A DNA stretch of 64,000 bases from the NCBI RefSeq assembly GCF_021922985.1, contig NZ_CP040788.1, positions 1,922,001 through 1,986,000 of the forward strand, in the 5' to 3' direction. Numbering within the stretch: position 1 is the first letter of the stretch; the number at the start of each line of letters is the position of its first letter. Below the pieces are notes generated by a model. It did not search any database, was not told the DNA's origin, and saw nothing but the letters and a program-made list of their open reading frames with translations. Of the stretch, positions 41,602 through 53,031 are shown piece by piece. The position numbers and the translations under genes are program-made. This DNA comes from Clavibacter michiganensis subsp. tessellarius. Lineage in GTDB: Bacteria; Actinomycetota; Actinomycetes; Actinomycetales; Microbacteriaceae.

Positions 41602-43557
41602 ATGACCCGCTTCCGCGCCCCGTCCCCCGCCCGCCGTCACGCGAGGATCCGCCCACCGGGCCGCCCGCGATCGCGCCTCCTCGCCGTGGCCGTCGGCATC
41701 GGTCTCGCCCTCGGTATCGCGGCGAGCGCCGTCCCACCCGCGCAGGCGCTCACGGCCGTCGCGCACGGCATCGGGTACTCGTCCCACGGGGACGGCAGGT
41801 GGTTGGGGTCCTACCGGCTCGACGACGGGCGCCTGGGCTTCTGCATCGACGTCGGGCTCGCCGCGCCGCCCGGCCACGACTACGCACCCGTCGACGATGC
41901 GGGCCGCTCGCCGGACGATCGTGCCCGGCTCGCGTACATCGCCCGCGAGTGGGCCGGGTCCGACGATCCGGACACCGCGGCCGCCGGCCAGCTCGCCACC
42001 TGGAGCATCACCGGCCTGGGCGGGCACGACCTCGGGTGGTACGCGGCCCGCGCGGGCGATCGAGCCGGAGTCGTGGAGTCGCGCGCCCGCGACATGCTCG
42101 CCGAGGCCGAGTCGGCCTCGGGGGCGTCGCGCTCGGTCGCCGCGTCGGCGAGCGCCGTGCTCGGCGACGACGGTCGCGGGACCGTCCGCGTCGACCTGCG
42201 CGCCGACTTCCTGGCGACGGGTCCGACGGCCGTCCCCCCGGGTAAGCGGACCGGGACGGTCCAGCTCGACGGCGCGACCTTCGCCGATGGGAGCACGACG
42301 GCGCAGATCGCGGACGGGGTGGACACGGCCATCCGCGCCACCGGGACGGATCCGACGATGCACGTGCGCGTCCGCGCCGCCTTCACCGCGCTCCCGTACG
42401 GGGACGCCCTCGACGTCGTCGGCGACGGCGGCGCCTCCCAGGGGCTCGTGCTGGCCCGCCCGGCGGACGCGCGGGCGGAGGCGGAGGCGGACGCCGCGGC
42501 CCCGAGCCCGCTGCCCTTCGCCCCTCGCGTCGAGACCCGCACGTCCCGAGCCGTCGCCCACGCGGGCGACGTCGTCACGGACGCCCTCCACGTCACGGCG
42601 GACTCCGCAACGGGCTCGACGCCCGTCTCCGCCGGCTGGGGCATGACCCGGCGACCCGACGGCGGCCTCCGCCCGGTGCCGGTCACCGTCCGCAGTCGAC
42701 TGCTCGGCCCGTTCCCCGAGCAGGTGGGGCCCGAACGCGACGAGGTCCCCGCCGACGCGCCGGAGGTCTGCCGGGTCGCGACCCTCGTCGACCACGGACC
42801 CGGCGACTACGTCGCACCTCCGTGCACGCTGCCGTCGGGCGGCTACTACACGTGGGTGACGTCCGTCTCCCCCGAGGACACGTCGGTGGCGGACGGCCGG
42901 TCGCGCGTCCTCCCGTGGCGCTCGACGTTCGCGTCGGCGTTGGAGACGACGCAGGTCCCGCACGCACCGACCATCGGCACCACCGTGGCGGCGAAGGAGG
43001 TCACCGCGGGCGACTGCCAGGAGGACACCCTTCACGTCGCGTCGTTCTCGGGGACCGGACCGGTCCCGGTGAGGGTGCACCTCGTCGGGCCCTACGCCTC
43101 CGCGCCGACCGACGGGGCGCCCGTCTCCCCGAGCGACCTCGACGGGGCGGCAGCTCGATGGGCCGAGGTGACGCTCACCGACGACGGCGACGTCACGACG
43201 CCGTGCATCCGGGTCGACGCTCCGGGCTGGTACGTCGCGGTGCTGGACAGCCCGGGACGACCCGCCTCGGACGCGGACGGAGCGGCCGTCGCGCCGTTCT
43301 CCGACACCGTCGCCCACGCGAGCGAGACGTTCCACGCGAGTCCGCCGCCCACGGCGACAGGATCAGCTCCGCCGGCGCGCCACGAGCTCGCCATGACGGG
43401 TGGCGGTCCCGGCATCACGGCGCCGGTCCGATGGTCGGCGCCCCAGCTCGCGGTCGTCGCGTCGCTCGTCGGCCTGCTCGGCGCCGTCGGGGTCGGTTTG
43501 GGACGCACCGGCCGACGACGCGCGTCGGCTAGAGCTTCTCGATGGGCGCGATCTTGA
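41602..43557 (+). CDS. Thioester-domain surface protein with LAXTG sorting signal
   Basis: 651 residues. Signal peptide 1-48 (ending PPAQA). Residues 50-145 look like a thioester domain: Cys81 in RLGFCIDVG and Gln130 in [14 protein letters not shown] sit where Gram-positive adhesins form a Cys-Gln thioester that couples to host molecules. Residues 150-590 form a series of Ig-like beta segments with several cysteines. The C-terminus has LAMTG (596-600), then a hydrophobic helix and an Arg-rich tail, the sorting signal of class E sortases. The protein is thus predicted to be covalently anchored to the cell wall with a reactive tip. ATG 41602 has no clear ribosome site. Its 3' end overlaps pcrA by 29 bases, tail to tail. 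Confidence 0.8.
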   Translation: MTRFRAPSPARRHARIRPPGRPRSRLLAVAVGIGLALGIAASAVPPAQALTAVAHGIGYSSHGDGRWLGSYRLDDGRLGFCIDVGLAAPPGHDYAPVDDAGRSPDDRARLAYIAREWAGSDDPDTAAAGQLATWSITGLGGHDLGWYAARAGDRAGVVESRARDMLAEAESASGASRSVAASASAVLGDDGRGTVRVDLRADFLATGPTAVPPGKRTGTVQLDGATFADGSTTAQIADGVDTAIRATGTDPTMHVRVRAAFTALPYGDALDVVGDGGASQGLVLARPADARAEAEADAAAPSPLPFAPRVETRTSRAVAHAGDVVTDALHVTADSATGSTPVSAGWGMTRRPDGGLRPVPVTVRSRLLGPFPEQVGPERDEVPADAPEVCRVATLVDHGPGDYVAPPCTLPSGGYYTWVTSVSPEDTSVADGRSRVLPWRSTFASALETTQVPHAPTIGTTVAAKEVTAGDCQEDTLHVASFSGTGPVPVRVHLVGPYASAPTDGAPVSPSDLDGAAARWAEVTLTDDGDVTTPCIRVDAPGWYVAVLDSPGRPASDADGAAVAPFSDTVAHASETFHASPPPTATGSAPPARHELAMTGGGPGITAPVRWSAPQLAVVASLVGLLGAVGVGLGRTGRRRASARASRWARS

Positions 43558-45979
43558 TGAGCAGGCGCTTCCGGCCGGCCGGGCCGTCGAACTGCACCTC
43601 CGCGATCCGCTTCCGCCCCTCGCCGGTCACGGCCGTGACGCGTCCGTCGCCGAAGTCGGTGTGGCGGATCCGGTCGCCGAACGCGAGCTCGAGGTCGCCG
43701 TTGTCGCGGACCTGCCCCGTGACCGTGTTGGCCCACTGCGTCTTCGGCCGGGGCGGCGGCGGCAGGGCGGGATCCTCGAAGCCGCTGGAGGATCGGGACC
43801 GCCCGCCGTACCCGCCGCCCTCGCGGCGTGCGTTGAGCGCCCGGGGCTGCGTGCCGCCTCGCGAGGTCGCCATCCCCGGGGACTGCTTCCAGTCGATGAG
43901 CTCGGCGGGGATCTCCTGCAGGTACCGGCTCGGCATGGCCACGTTGACCTCGCCGAACTGGGCGCGGGTCATGGCCAGGGAGATGAAGAGCCGGCGCCGG
44001 GCGCGCGTGATGCCCACGTAGAACAGCCGGCGCTCCTCGGCGGGGCCGCCCGGCTCGTTGGCGGACATGCGGTGCGGGAGCAGGTCCTCCTCGACACCGG
44101 TGAGGAACACCGAGTCGTACTCGAGGCCCTTCGCGGTGTGCAGCGTCATCAGCGACACCGTGCCGCTCGAGTCGTCGAGCTCGTCGGCGGCGGCCACGAG
44201 GGAGACCTCCGTGAGGAAGTCGACCAGCTGGCCCTCCGGGTTGTTCCGCGAGAACTCCTTCGTGACGGCGACGAGCTCCTCGACGTTCTCCGCGCGCGCC
44301 TCGTCCTGCGCGTCCTTGCTCGCACGCAGGGCCTGCACCAGCCCGCTCTTCTCGAGGAGCGTCGTCACGAGGTCGCCGACGGAGGTGCGCCCCTCCGGCC
44401 GGTCCGGATCGAGGAGGACGGCGACCTCGTCGAGCATGCGGGAGAGCGTGAGGATGGCCTGCGTCACCTTCGGACCGAGCCCCAGCTCGGACGCGCGGCG
44501 CATGGCCTCGCGGAAGGTCACGCCGTGCGCCTCGGCGAAGTTCGCGAGGGCCGTCTCCGTCGCCGGGCCGATGCCGCGCTTGGGGGTGTTGAGGATGCGG
44601 CGGAGGGCCAGCACGTCGGCGGGGTTGGCCACCGCGATCAGGTACGCCATGGCGTCCTTGATCTCGGCCCGCTCGTAGAACTTCGTGCCGCCCATGATCC
44701 GGTACGGCACCGCCGAGCGGATCAGGATCTCCTCCAGGGCCCGGGTCTGCGCGTTCGTGCGGTAGAACACCGCGATCTCGGAGTAGGCGGTGCCCTCCTC
44801 GTGCAGCTTCTGGATCTCGTCCGCCACGAACTGCGCCTCGTCGTGGCCCGAGTACCCGGTGAAGCCGATGATCTTGTCGCCGTCGCCGATGGACGTCCAC
44901 AGCTTCTTGTCCTTGCGGTCGAAGTTGTTCGAGATGACGGCGTTGGCGGCGGTGAGGATGTTCTGGGTCGAGCGGTAGTTCTGCTCGAGGAGCACGACCT
45001 TCGACTGCGGGAAGTCGCGCTCGAACTCGGTGATGTTGCGGATGTCCGCGCCGCGGAAGGCGTAGATCGACTGGTCGCTGTCGCCCACCACCGTGAGCGA
45101 CGCGCCGTCGATCCCGCCCATGCCGTTCGTGGACATGCGCGTGTCGACCGGCACGTCCTCCGGGGCGACGGCGCGCGTCAGCTCGCGGATGAGCGAGTAC
45201 TGCGCGTGGTTGGTGTCCTGGTACTCGTCCACCAGCACGTGGCGGAAGCGCCGCTGGTAGAGCGCGGCCACCTTCGGGAACGCGCGGAAGAGGAAGACGG
45301 TCTGGCCGATGAGGTCGTCGAAGTCGAAGGCGTTGGCGGCCGCGAGCGAACGCGTGTACTGCCGGAAGATCTCCACGAACATCGCCTCGGCGGGGTCGTT
45401 GAAGTTCGCCGTGCGCGCGAACGTGTCCGCGTCCGAGAGCTCGTTCTTGAGCTTCGAGATGCGGCCGGAGACGGACGAGACCGTGAAGCCGAGCGTGTCC
45501 GCGTCGAGCTGCTTGATGATCCGCTTGATGAGCACGCGGCTGTCGGCGGAGTCGTAAATGGTGAAGTTCTGGGTGAAGCCGAACGCCTCGGCCTCGCGGC
45601 GCAGGATCCGGACGCACGCGGAGTGGAACGTGGAGATCCACATGCCCTCGGACGCCTGTCCCAGGAGCGACTCGACTCGCTCGCGCATCTCGGCGGCGGC
45701 CTTGTTCGTGAACGTGATGGCGAGGATCTGGCTGGGCCACGCCTCCCGGGACTCGATGAGGCTCGCGATGCGGTGGGTGAGCACGCGCGTCTTGCCTGAC
45801 CCGGCGCCCGCGACGATGAGGAGCGCCGGACCGCGGTACACGACGGCCTCGCGCTGCTCGGGGTTCAGCCCCTCCAGGAGCGGATCCGACGGGGCTCCCG
45901 CGCCTCCTGCGGTGCCCGACCGGCCGTCGAGGATGATCGGCGTGCTGGAGGGGGGAACGGCGGCGGAATCGGCACTCAT
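43529..45979 (-). CDS. pcrA: ATP-dependent DNA helicase PcrA/UvrD
   Basis: 816 residues, superfamily 1A 3'-5' helicase used in repair and in removing stalled complexes. Motifs in order: Q motif LLEGLNPEQREAV, Walker A AGAGSGKT, Ia ITFTNKAAAEM, II HVLVDEYQDTN, III VVGDSDQSIYAFRGA, IV LLEQNYRST, V TLHTAKGLEYDSVFL, VI LFYVGITRARRRL. The C-terminal domain ends in a Tudor-like segment (HTDFGDGRVTAVTGEGRKR) that binds RNA polymerase in related PcrA proteins. ATG 45979 is chosen by homology; the frame stays open upstream through the hexanucleotide repeat, which would add an Ala-Gly run. Confidence 0.95.
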   Translation of the reverse strand: MSADSAAVPPSSTPIILDGRSGTAGGAGAPSDPLLEGLNPEQREAVVYRGPALLIVAGAGSGKTRVLTHRIASLIESREAWPSQILAITFTNKAAAEMRERVESLLGQASEGMWISTFHSACVRILRREAEAFGFTQNFTIYDSADSRVLIKRIIKQLDADTLGFTVSSVSGRISKLKNELSDADTFARTANFNDPAEAMFVEIFRQYTRSLAAANAFDFDDLIGQTVFLFRAFPKVAALYQRRFRHVLVDEYQDTNHAQYSLIRELTRAVAPEDVPVDTRMSTNGMGGIDGASLTVVGDSDQSIYAFRGADIRNITEFERDFPQSKVVLLEQNYRSTQNILTAANAVISNNFDRKDKKLWTSIGDGDKIIGFTGYSGHDEAQFVADEIQKLHEEGTAYSEIAVFYRTNAQTRALEEILIRSAVPYRIMGGTKFYERAEIKDAMAYLIAVANPADVLALRRILNTPKRGIGPATETALANFAEAHGVTFREAMRRASELGLGPKVTQAILTLSRMLDEVAVLLDPDRPEGRTSVGDLVTTLLEKSGLVQALRASKDAQDEARAENVEELVAVTKEFSRNNPEGQLVDFLTEVSLVAAADELDDSSGTVSLMTLHTAKGLEYDSVFLTGVEEDLLPHRMSANEPGGPAEERRLFYVGITRARRRLFISLAMTRAQFGEVNVAMPSRYLQEIPAELIDWKQSPGMATSRGGTQPRALNARREGGGYGGRSRSSSGFEDPALPPPPRPKTQWANTVTGQVRDNGDLELAFGDRIRHTDFGDGRVTAVTGEGRKRIAEVQFDGPAGRKRLLIKIAPIEKL

Positions 45980-46043
45980 GTCGGCTTCGATCCTAGGCGC
46001 TGCCCCCGACGGACCCCGGGGCGGGACCGACTGCCGGCTGCAA

Positions 46044-46103
46044 GCACGAGCACCAGCACCAGCACCAGCACCAGCACCAGCACCAGCACCAGCACCAGCA
46101 CAT
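46044..46103. repeat. Hexanucleotide microsatellite (GCACCA)8 upstream of pcrA
   Basis: Eight perfect GCACCA units span 46050-46097, flanked by single-base variants GCACGA and GCACAT. The array lies 71-118 bases upstream of the pcrA start codon and 120 bases past the end of the phosphodiesterase gene. Being a multiple of three, changes in copy number would not shift the reading frame. Confidence 0.95.
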
Positions 46104-46216
46104 GATGCGGAGCGGCGAGCCGGCGCCCTGCGCACTGCGCACGGCGCACGACCGCGGCCGGGCGCGCCGTGCGCTCCGCCGGCCGGCACTCCGCGCGTGA
46201 CCGCGGCGCCCCCCTC

Positions 46217-47326
46217 CTACCGGGCGACCCCGTCCGCCCCGTCCGCCGCGTCGGCCGCATCCGCCGCATCCGCCGCGTCCGCACGGTCGGCCACGAGCCG
46301 CACCGCGAGATCGGGGTGGTCGGCGAAGACGCCGTCGACGCCCGCGTCCAGGAGGCGCCCCCAGTGGGCGCGGTGGTCGCCGTGGTCGGACTGCGCGCCG
46401 GGGCCGCGCAGGGGCCGGGGCAGGAACGCGTTCTCCGGGCGGAGGGTCCAGGTGAAGACGGAGAGGCCCACGCGGTGCGCCCGCTCGACCAGGTCCGAGA
46501 CGGGGGCGTCGCCCGCGTGCGCGACCCCGCGGAAGCCGGCCGCAGCGCAGATCCGCTCGACCCCGACGCTGATCCCGTCGACGTCCGCGGCGAGCGCCGC
46601 CAGCCCCGCGTCGGTCAGCTGCTCGTCGAACGTGATCGCGCCGTCGCCGTGGCGCGCGACCTCGTCGATCGCGGCGCCCCGGCCCTCGAGCAGGTAGACG
46701 AGCCGAGCCTGGACCCCCCGCTCGCGGACGCGCAGCAGCACGTCGCGCTCGAACGACTCGATGGTCAGCCGCGACGCGTCCGACGCCCATCCGTGCGCCT
46801 CGAGGTCGCGGGCGAGCAGCTCGTCGAGCGGCATGCCGAGGCCGGCGAAGTGCGTCGCGTGCTTGATCTCGGCGACCATGCCGAACGGGCGGCCGAGGCG
46901 CGTGGACTCCTGGTCGATGATCCGCAGGAGGTCCGGCAGCGAGAGCACCGTCTCCTCGTCGTCGTGCGCGGCGCTCGCGGGTCGGGCCGCCGGGATCCGC
47001 TCGCGGCAGCGCAGCGTGCGGATCTCGGCCCACGTCATGTCCTCGGTGAACCAGCCGGTGCGCTCGACGCCGTCGACGACGCGCGTGGCCCGACGGTCGG
47101 CGAACTCGGGCCGGTGGGCGACGTCGGTGGTGCCGGACAGCTCGTTCTCGTGCCGGATGACGAGCACGCCGTCCGACGAGGCGACGAGGTCGGGCTCGAC
47201 GGCGTCGGCGCCCTGGGCGAAGCCGAGGCGGACGGCGGAGGCGGAGTGCTCGGGGCGGTAGCCGCTGGCTCCGCGGTGGGCGATGACGAGGGGGCGGGGG
47301 CGGGAGGCGTGATGCACGCCGCGCAC
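46217..47326 (-). CDS. Glycerophosphodiester phosphodiesterase family protein
   Basis: 369 residues. Hydrolyses glycerophosphodiesters to glycerol-3-phosphate and an alcohol. LVIAHRGASGYRPEHS contains the catalytic His-Arg and metal Glu, ADAVEPDLV and VIRHENEL carry the metal Glu-Asp and catalytic His, and VAEIKHAT and FTWTLRPENAF are later family motifs. No signal peptide, so it is probably cytoplasmic. The last 25 residues are an Ala-Asp repeat encoded by a 9-base repeat. GTG 47326 or GTG 47317: TAGCGT lies seven bases before the latter and could be a -10 box for a leaderless mRNA. Confidence 0.93.
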   Translation of the reverse strand: MRGVHHASRPRPLVIAHRGASGYRPEHSASAVRLGFAQGADAVEPDLVASSDGVLVIRHENELSGTTDVAHRPEFADRRATRVVDGVERTGWFTEDMTWAEIRTLRCRERIPAARPASAAHDDEETVLSLPDLLRIIDQESTRLGRPFGMVAEIKHATHFAGLGMPLDELLARDLEAHGWASDASRLTIESFERDVLLRVRERGVQARLVYLLEGRGAAIDEVARHGDGAITFDEQLTDAGLAALAADVDGISVGVERICAAAGFRGVAHAGDAPVSDLVERAHRVGLSVFTWTLRPENAFLPRPLRGPGAQSDHGDHRAHWGRLLDAGVDGVFADHPDLAVRLVADRADAADAADAADAADGADGVAR

Positions 47327-47457
47327 GCTACAGGCGCCGGGTGGACGGCGAGCGCGTACTCATCTGGGGAAATACACGGCTCGGACGAGTGGTCTCCCAG
47401 CCTGGCCAGCTAAATTGATCGCGATCACGTTCATCCACCATCGAGAGTAGAAGGATC

Positions 47458-48261
47458 ATGGCCAACCCCACGTTCTCCAACAACCCGGTCTTCAACGGCC
47501 GAGGTGCGACGCCCACGAGGGATGTGACCCCGGAGAGCCTCGACGAGCTGTACGCCCGCCCGTCCGCGACGGCCTCCGAGACCGACCGCATGACCTTCGA
47601 GGACACGACCGTCAAGACGGTCAGCCTGCTCGCGATCGTCGTCGTGCTCGGCGCGGTCGCCTGGTTCTCGGGCCCACTCGCGCTCCCCCTCGCCATGCTC
47701 GGCGCCATCGGCGGCCTCGTGCTCGGCCTCGTCAACTCCTTCAAGAAGGAGCCGTCCGTCCCGCTCATCGTCGCGTACGCGGCGTTCGAGGGACTGCTGG
47801 TCGGCGGCATCTCGCGCGTCTTCGAGGGCATCGCCCCCGGTGTCGCGACCCAGGCACTGCTCGGCACCGCCGCGGTCTTCGCCACCGTGCTGATCCTGTT
47901 CCGCAGCGGCAAGATCCGGGCGTCCGCGAGGGCCACCAAGATCTTCATGATCGCGATGATCGGCTACGCGCTGTTCTCGCTGGTGAACTTCGCCCTCATC
48001 GCGTTCGGCGCCATCCAGAGCCCGTATGGCGTGCGCGACGTCGTGATCTTCGGCATCCCGCTCGGCGTCGTCCTGGGCCTGCTCGCGGTCGTCCTGGCCT
48101 CGTACTCCCTGGTCCTCGACTTCGACTTCATCCAGCGCGGCGTCCGCTCGGGCGCCCCGCGCCGCTACGGCTGGACCGCGGCGTTCGGCCTCGTGGTCAC
48201 CATCGTGTGGCTGTACGTCGAGCTGCTCCGCCTGTTCGCCATCCTGCGCGGCAACAACTAG
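47458..48261 (+). CDS. Bax inhibitor-1/YccA family membrane protein
   Basis: 267 residues with seven predicted membrane helices after a 55-residue soluble N-terminus. FKKEPSVPLIVAYAAFEGLLVGGISRVFE and the end SYSLVLDFDFIQRGV match the BI-1/YccA family, in which aspartates in the last helices form a pH-gated cation pore. Role unclear; some relatives interact with the FtsH protease or conduct calcium. ATG 47458 has AGAAGGA at the right distance. A strong terminator follows. Confidence 0.93.
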   Translation: MANPTFSNNPVFNGRGATPTRDVTPESLDELYARPSATASETDRMTFEDTTVKTVSLLAIVVVLGAVAWFSGPLALPLAMLGAIGGLVLGLVNSFKKEPSVPLIVAYAAFEGLLVGGISRVFEGIAPGVATQALLGTAAVFATVLILFRSGKIRASARATKIFMIAMIGYALFSLVNFALIAFGAIQSPYGVRDVVIFGIPLGVVLGLLAVVLASYSLVLDFDFIQRGVRSGAPRRYGWTAAFGLVVTIVWLYVELLRLFAILRGNN

Positions 48262-48305
48262 CGCCAGCGCCGGTCCGCGGCACAGCACCGCGGACCGGCA
48301 GGACG

Positions 48306-48341
48306 ACGAAGGCCGCTCCCCTCGGGGAGCGGCCTTCGTCG
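48306..48341. terminator. Bidirectional terminator between the BI-1 gene and guaA
   Basis: A perfect 16-bp stem (GACGAAGGCCGCTCCC, loop CTCG). The genes converge, so it probably ends both transcripts. Confidence 0.88.
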
Positions 48342-48362
48342 TTCACGGCGTGCGCGGGAGGA

Positions 48363-49939
<1,577 letters not shown>

Positions 49940-49943
<4 letters not shown>

Positions 49944-50494
49944 GTGGTGGCCTCCGTGGTGGTGGTCGGGTCGATGGGTCGGGGATCCGCGTCATCTCGG
50001 TCGTGGGCGTCGTCGCGGGCGGCGGCGGACGCGCGGCGGGGTGCCTCGAGCTTCGCGATGACCTCCCGCACCTGGCGGGCGATGCGCGACTCGACGACGA
50101 AGGAGAGGAACGGCACGACGCCGCCCGCGGCGATGAGGATGAAGCGGGTGAACGACCAGCGCATCTTCTGCCAGAGCAGGAAGTCGCTGATGAGGTAGAC
50201 GACGTAGATGTTGCCGTGGACGATCTGGATGATGAGGCTGAGGTTCGTGCCCGTGAGGGTGTCGGCCGGCGACAGCGCCAGGAAGCCCGACGGGCCGTTC
50301 AGCTCCAGCTCGTAGCCGGCGCCGGCGAGGTACTGCAGGGATCCGTCGACGAACTGGAAGCCCGGCAGGTACTTGAAGCCCATCTCCACGACGAGGAGCA
50401 GGAGGAACGCGCCGGTGATGAACGCCATGACGCGGTAGAAGCCGAGGACCCTCCGGATCTGCGGGACGTCGGAGCGCTTGAGTCCGTAGGCCAT
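49940..50494 (-). CDS. DUF3817 membrane protein
   Basis: 184 residues with four predicted membrane helices ([20 protein letters not shown] at 20-40, then a long loop, ending [16 protein letters not shown]), and a charged tail. [21 protein letters not shown] is the DUF3817 core, common as a small membrane protein in actinobacteria. Function unknown. It is nine bases after SURF1 and overlaps guaA by four bases, so it is in the operon. Confidence 0.85.
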
Positions 50495-50503
50495 GCGTGG
50501 ATC

Positions 50504-51490
50504 CTACCGGTCGGCGTCTGCGCGGCTCCCGCGTCCGGGAGCGCCGACGGCGTCGTCGCGGTCGCCCTCGGGGAGCGGACCGTCGTCGACCTCGTCGTCG
50601 TCCTCCTCGTCCTCGTCCCGGTATCCCGGCTGCTCGCGCGTCCACGCGTCGCGGACGGTGCGGTACCAGATCACGATGGCGAAGATCGCGAAGACGGCCC
50701 ACTCGGCCGCGTAGAAGATGTTGAGCCAGTTGAGCTGCACGGCCTCGCTCGGCGGCGGCGAGTCGATGGCCTGGAGGCCGGCGACGGGCGTCGACGCGAC
50801 GATGAAGCCGTTGTAGACGTCGCCCACGTCGCCCGGCCAGAGGTTGACGAGGGCGGAGGTGGCGAGGCGCGTCATGCGCGTCGGGTCCTGGCCGGATCCG
50901 GGCGGCTCGGGCGACTCGCTCGGCAGGAAGCGGCCGACGATCTGCGCGTCGCCGGTCGGGGCGCCGACGCCCGCGTTCAGCGCCGCCGCGACGTCCGCGG
51001 CGTCGGCGTCCGTGGCGGCCCAGCCGAGGGCGACGGGCACGCTGTCGGGCAGGCCGCCGTCCGCGTCGCCGCCGGGCGCGCCCGCGTCCGAGATGGCGAG
51101 GTGGCCGACGACCCACGCCCCGGTGCGGCCGTCGTTGAGGCGGTCGGACACCACGACGTAGTCGCCGGGCACCAGGGATCCGGACACCGTGACCATGTGG
51201 CCCGCCGAGCGGTCGGTCACGTAGCCCTGCGGCTCGACGAGCGTGCCGAGCGGGAGCGCGGTCTCGGTGTCGCGCTCGATGACGACGCCGGACTCGACCG
51301 CGCGCGCCAGCTGCCACTGGCCGAGGGCGGCGAAGCCCGCCGCGATGAGGAGCGCGAGCGCGAGGAGGGCGATGAAGCGCGGGCGACGGGCCACCTGGCC
51401 GACGGTGGGTCCGACGGTGGCCGGGTCGTCGCCGGCGGGGCGGGCGGATCCGGCGGCGCGGCCGGAGCGGGGATCGGGTGCGGAGGTCAT
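50504..51490 (-). CDS. SURF1-family protein (cytochrome c oxidase assembly)
   Basis: 328 residues. One helix near the N-terminus (PRFIALLALALLIAAGFAALGQWQLARA), a periplasmic/extracytoplasmic loop and a helix near the C-terminus (LNIFYAAEWAVFAIFAIVIWYRTVRDAW). The conserved start G-x-W-Q-L and the C-terminal block QLNWLNIFYAAEW are the SURF1 signature. SURF1 assists haem insertion into cytochrome oxidase. ATG 51490 overlaps the antiporter stop by one base (TGATG), so they are coupled. The acidic C-terminus is unusual but common in this group. Confidence 0.9.
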   Translation of the reverse strand: MTSAPDPRSGRAAGSARPAGDDPATVGPTVGQVARRPRFIALLALALLIAAGFAALGQWQLARAVESGVVIERDTETALPLGTLVEPQGYVTDRSAGHMVTVSGSLVPGDYVVVSDRLNDGRTGAWVVGHLAISDAGAPGGDADGGLPDSVPVALGWAATDADAADVAAALNAGVGAPTGDAQIVGRFLPSESPEPPGSGQDPTRMTRLATSALVNLWPGDVGDVYNGFIVASTPVAGLQAIDSPPPSEAVQLNWLNIFYAAEWAVFAIFAIVIWYRTVRDAWTREQPGYRDEDEEDDDEVDDGPLPEGDRDDAVGAPGRGSRADADR

Positions 51491-53028
51491 CAGTAGTCGG
51501 GTTCCCGTTCGCGGGTGGGCGGTGTCCAGGTGTCGTGGTCGGACTGCTGGCCGGCCTGCTCGGCGCGGCGCCGGTCGGGGGCGGGATGCGCGTCGGCGTC
51601 GGCGTCGGCCGGGCCGGCGTCGTCCGCGGCGGCCCCCGCGCCCCGGGCCGCGGGCGGGCGGCGGGCGACGTCGGCCTCGGGGCCGGTGCCCGGCGTCGTG
51701 CCGCGCGCGGCCGTGCCGGCGCGGGAGGGCGCGACCGCAAGGCCGTCGTCGTCGGCCGGGGAGACCGCGTCCCCGCGCTCCGCCGCCTCGAAGAGCGCCA
51801 GCGCGCCCGCCCGCTCGGCGTCGCGCTCGGCCTTGGCGGCGGCGCGCTTGGTGGCGGAGCGGTAGCGCGTGGGGAGCACGGCCGTGCCGATGCGCACGGA
51901 GTTCGCGGCGAGGAGCGGCCCCATGATCGCCATCACCAGCACGTAGAGGCCCGCGAACGGCTGGATCCGCTCGTCGAGGCCCGCCGACAGCGAGAGCGTC
52001 GCGAGGATGAGAGCGAACTCGCCCCGGTTCTGCAGGATGAACGCCGTGTTGATCCCGGCCTGCGCGCCGTGCCCGTTCAGCCAGGCGACGAACTGGCCGG
52101 CGATGAGGTTGAGCGTGACGGTCATCACCACGGCGACGAGCACGGGGATCACGACGGTGGGGAACTCGCGCGGGTCGAGCGCCAGGCCGAAGTTGAGGAA
52201 GAAGAACGCGCCGAAGACGTCGCGCAGCGGGATGGCGATCTGCTCGATGCGGTTGCGCATGCGCGTCGCCCCGAGCACGAGGCCGATGAGGAACGCGCCG
52301 ATCGCGTCCGTGACGCCGAGGACCTCGCCGATGCCGCCGAACAGGATCGCGAGGCCGAAGAACAGGACGGTGAACAGCTCCACGTCGCGCGTGCGCATGA
52401 AGCGCGACAGGAACGCGCCGCCCTTCCGCGCCGCCGTGAACATCACCACGAGGAACGCGAACGAGATCGCCAGCTGGCCGACCACCGCCCACGGCTCCGT
52501 CTGGCCGCTCAGCACGACCGAGACGATGGCGAGGTACACGGCGATGAAGATGTCCTCGACCACCGTGACGCCGAGGATCATGGGCGTCTCGTCGTTCGCC
52601 AGGCGGTTCAGCTCGATGAGGAGCTTCGTGACGATGGCGCTCGACGACGTCGCCGTCATGCCCGCGATGACGAGCGCCTCCCGCGTGCCCCAGCCGAGCG
52701 CGAAGCCGAAGGCGAACCCGACGCCCATGTTGATGAGCACGTACGAGCCGCCGGAGACGATGAGCTTGCCGGCGTTGCCGAAGAACTCGTCCTGGTCGAA
52801 CTCGAGCCCCAGGTTGAACAGCAGCAGGATCAGGCCGAAGACGGCGATGAGCTCGATGTCGCCCGAGGCGAAGTCCAGCGGGAACCACTCGACGCTCGGG
52901 CTCGCGAGGAGGCCGACGAGCATGTAGATGGGGATCGCGGGCAGGCCGATGCGCTTGCCGAGCTGGCCGAACGCGTAGGCGAGGACGAACAGCAGGCCGA
53001 GGACGATGAGGTCGAGGCCGTGGTGCAC
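51490..53028 (-). CDS. Cation:proton antiporter (CPA2, KhtU-like)
   Basis: 512 residues. The first 390 form about 12-13 helices of a CPA2 exchanger: LLLFNLGLEFDQDEF, GMTATSSSAIVTKLL, and FGAFFFLNFGLALDPREF are conserved in this family. The last 110 residues are disordered, Ala/Pro/Arg-rich. The regulatory gene next to it (53032) encodes the matching TrkA_C-type subunit, as in the Bacillus KhtTU K+/H+ antiporter. Probable role is K+ or Na+ exit in exchange for protons. GTG 53028; the stop is shared with SURF1. Confidence 0.92.
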   Translation of the reverse strand: MHHGLDLIVLGLLFVLAYAFGQLGKRIGLPAIPIYMLVGLLASPSVEWFPLDFASGDIELIAVFGLILLLFNLGLEFDQDEFFGNAGKLIVSGGSYVLINMGVGFAFGFALGWGTREALVIAGMTATSSSAIVTKLLIELNRLANDETPMILGVTVVEDIFIAVYLAIVSVVLSGQTEPWAVVGQLAISFAFLVVMFTAARKGGAFLSRFMRTRDVELFTVLFFGLAILFGGIGEVLGVTDAIGAFLIGLVLGATRMRNRIEQIAIPLRDVFGAFFFLNFGLALDPREFPTVVIPVLVAVVMTVTLNLIAGQFVAWLNGHGAQAGINTAFILQNRGEFALILATLSLSAGLDERIQPFAGLYVLVMAIMGPLLAANSVRIGTAVLPTRYRSATKRAAAKAERDAERAGALALFEAAERGDAVSPADDDGLAVAPSRAGTAARGTTPGTGPEADVARRPPAARGAGAAADDAGPADADADAHPAPDRRRAEQAGQQSDHDTWTPPTREREPDY

Positions 53029-53031
53029 CCG

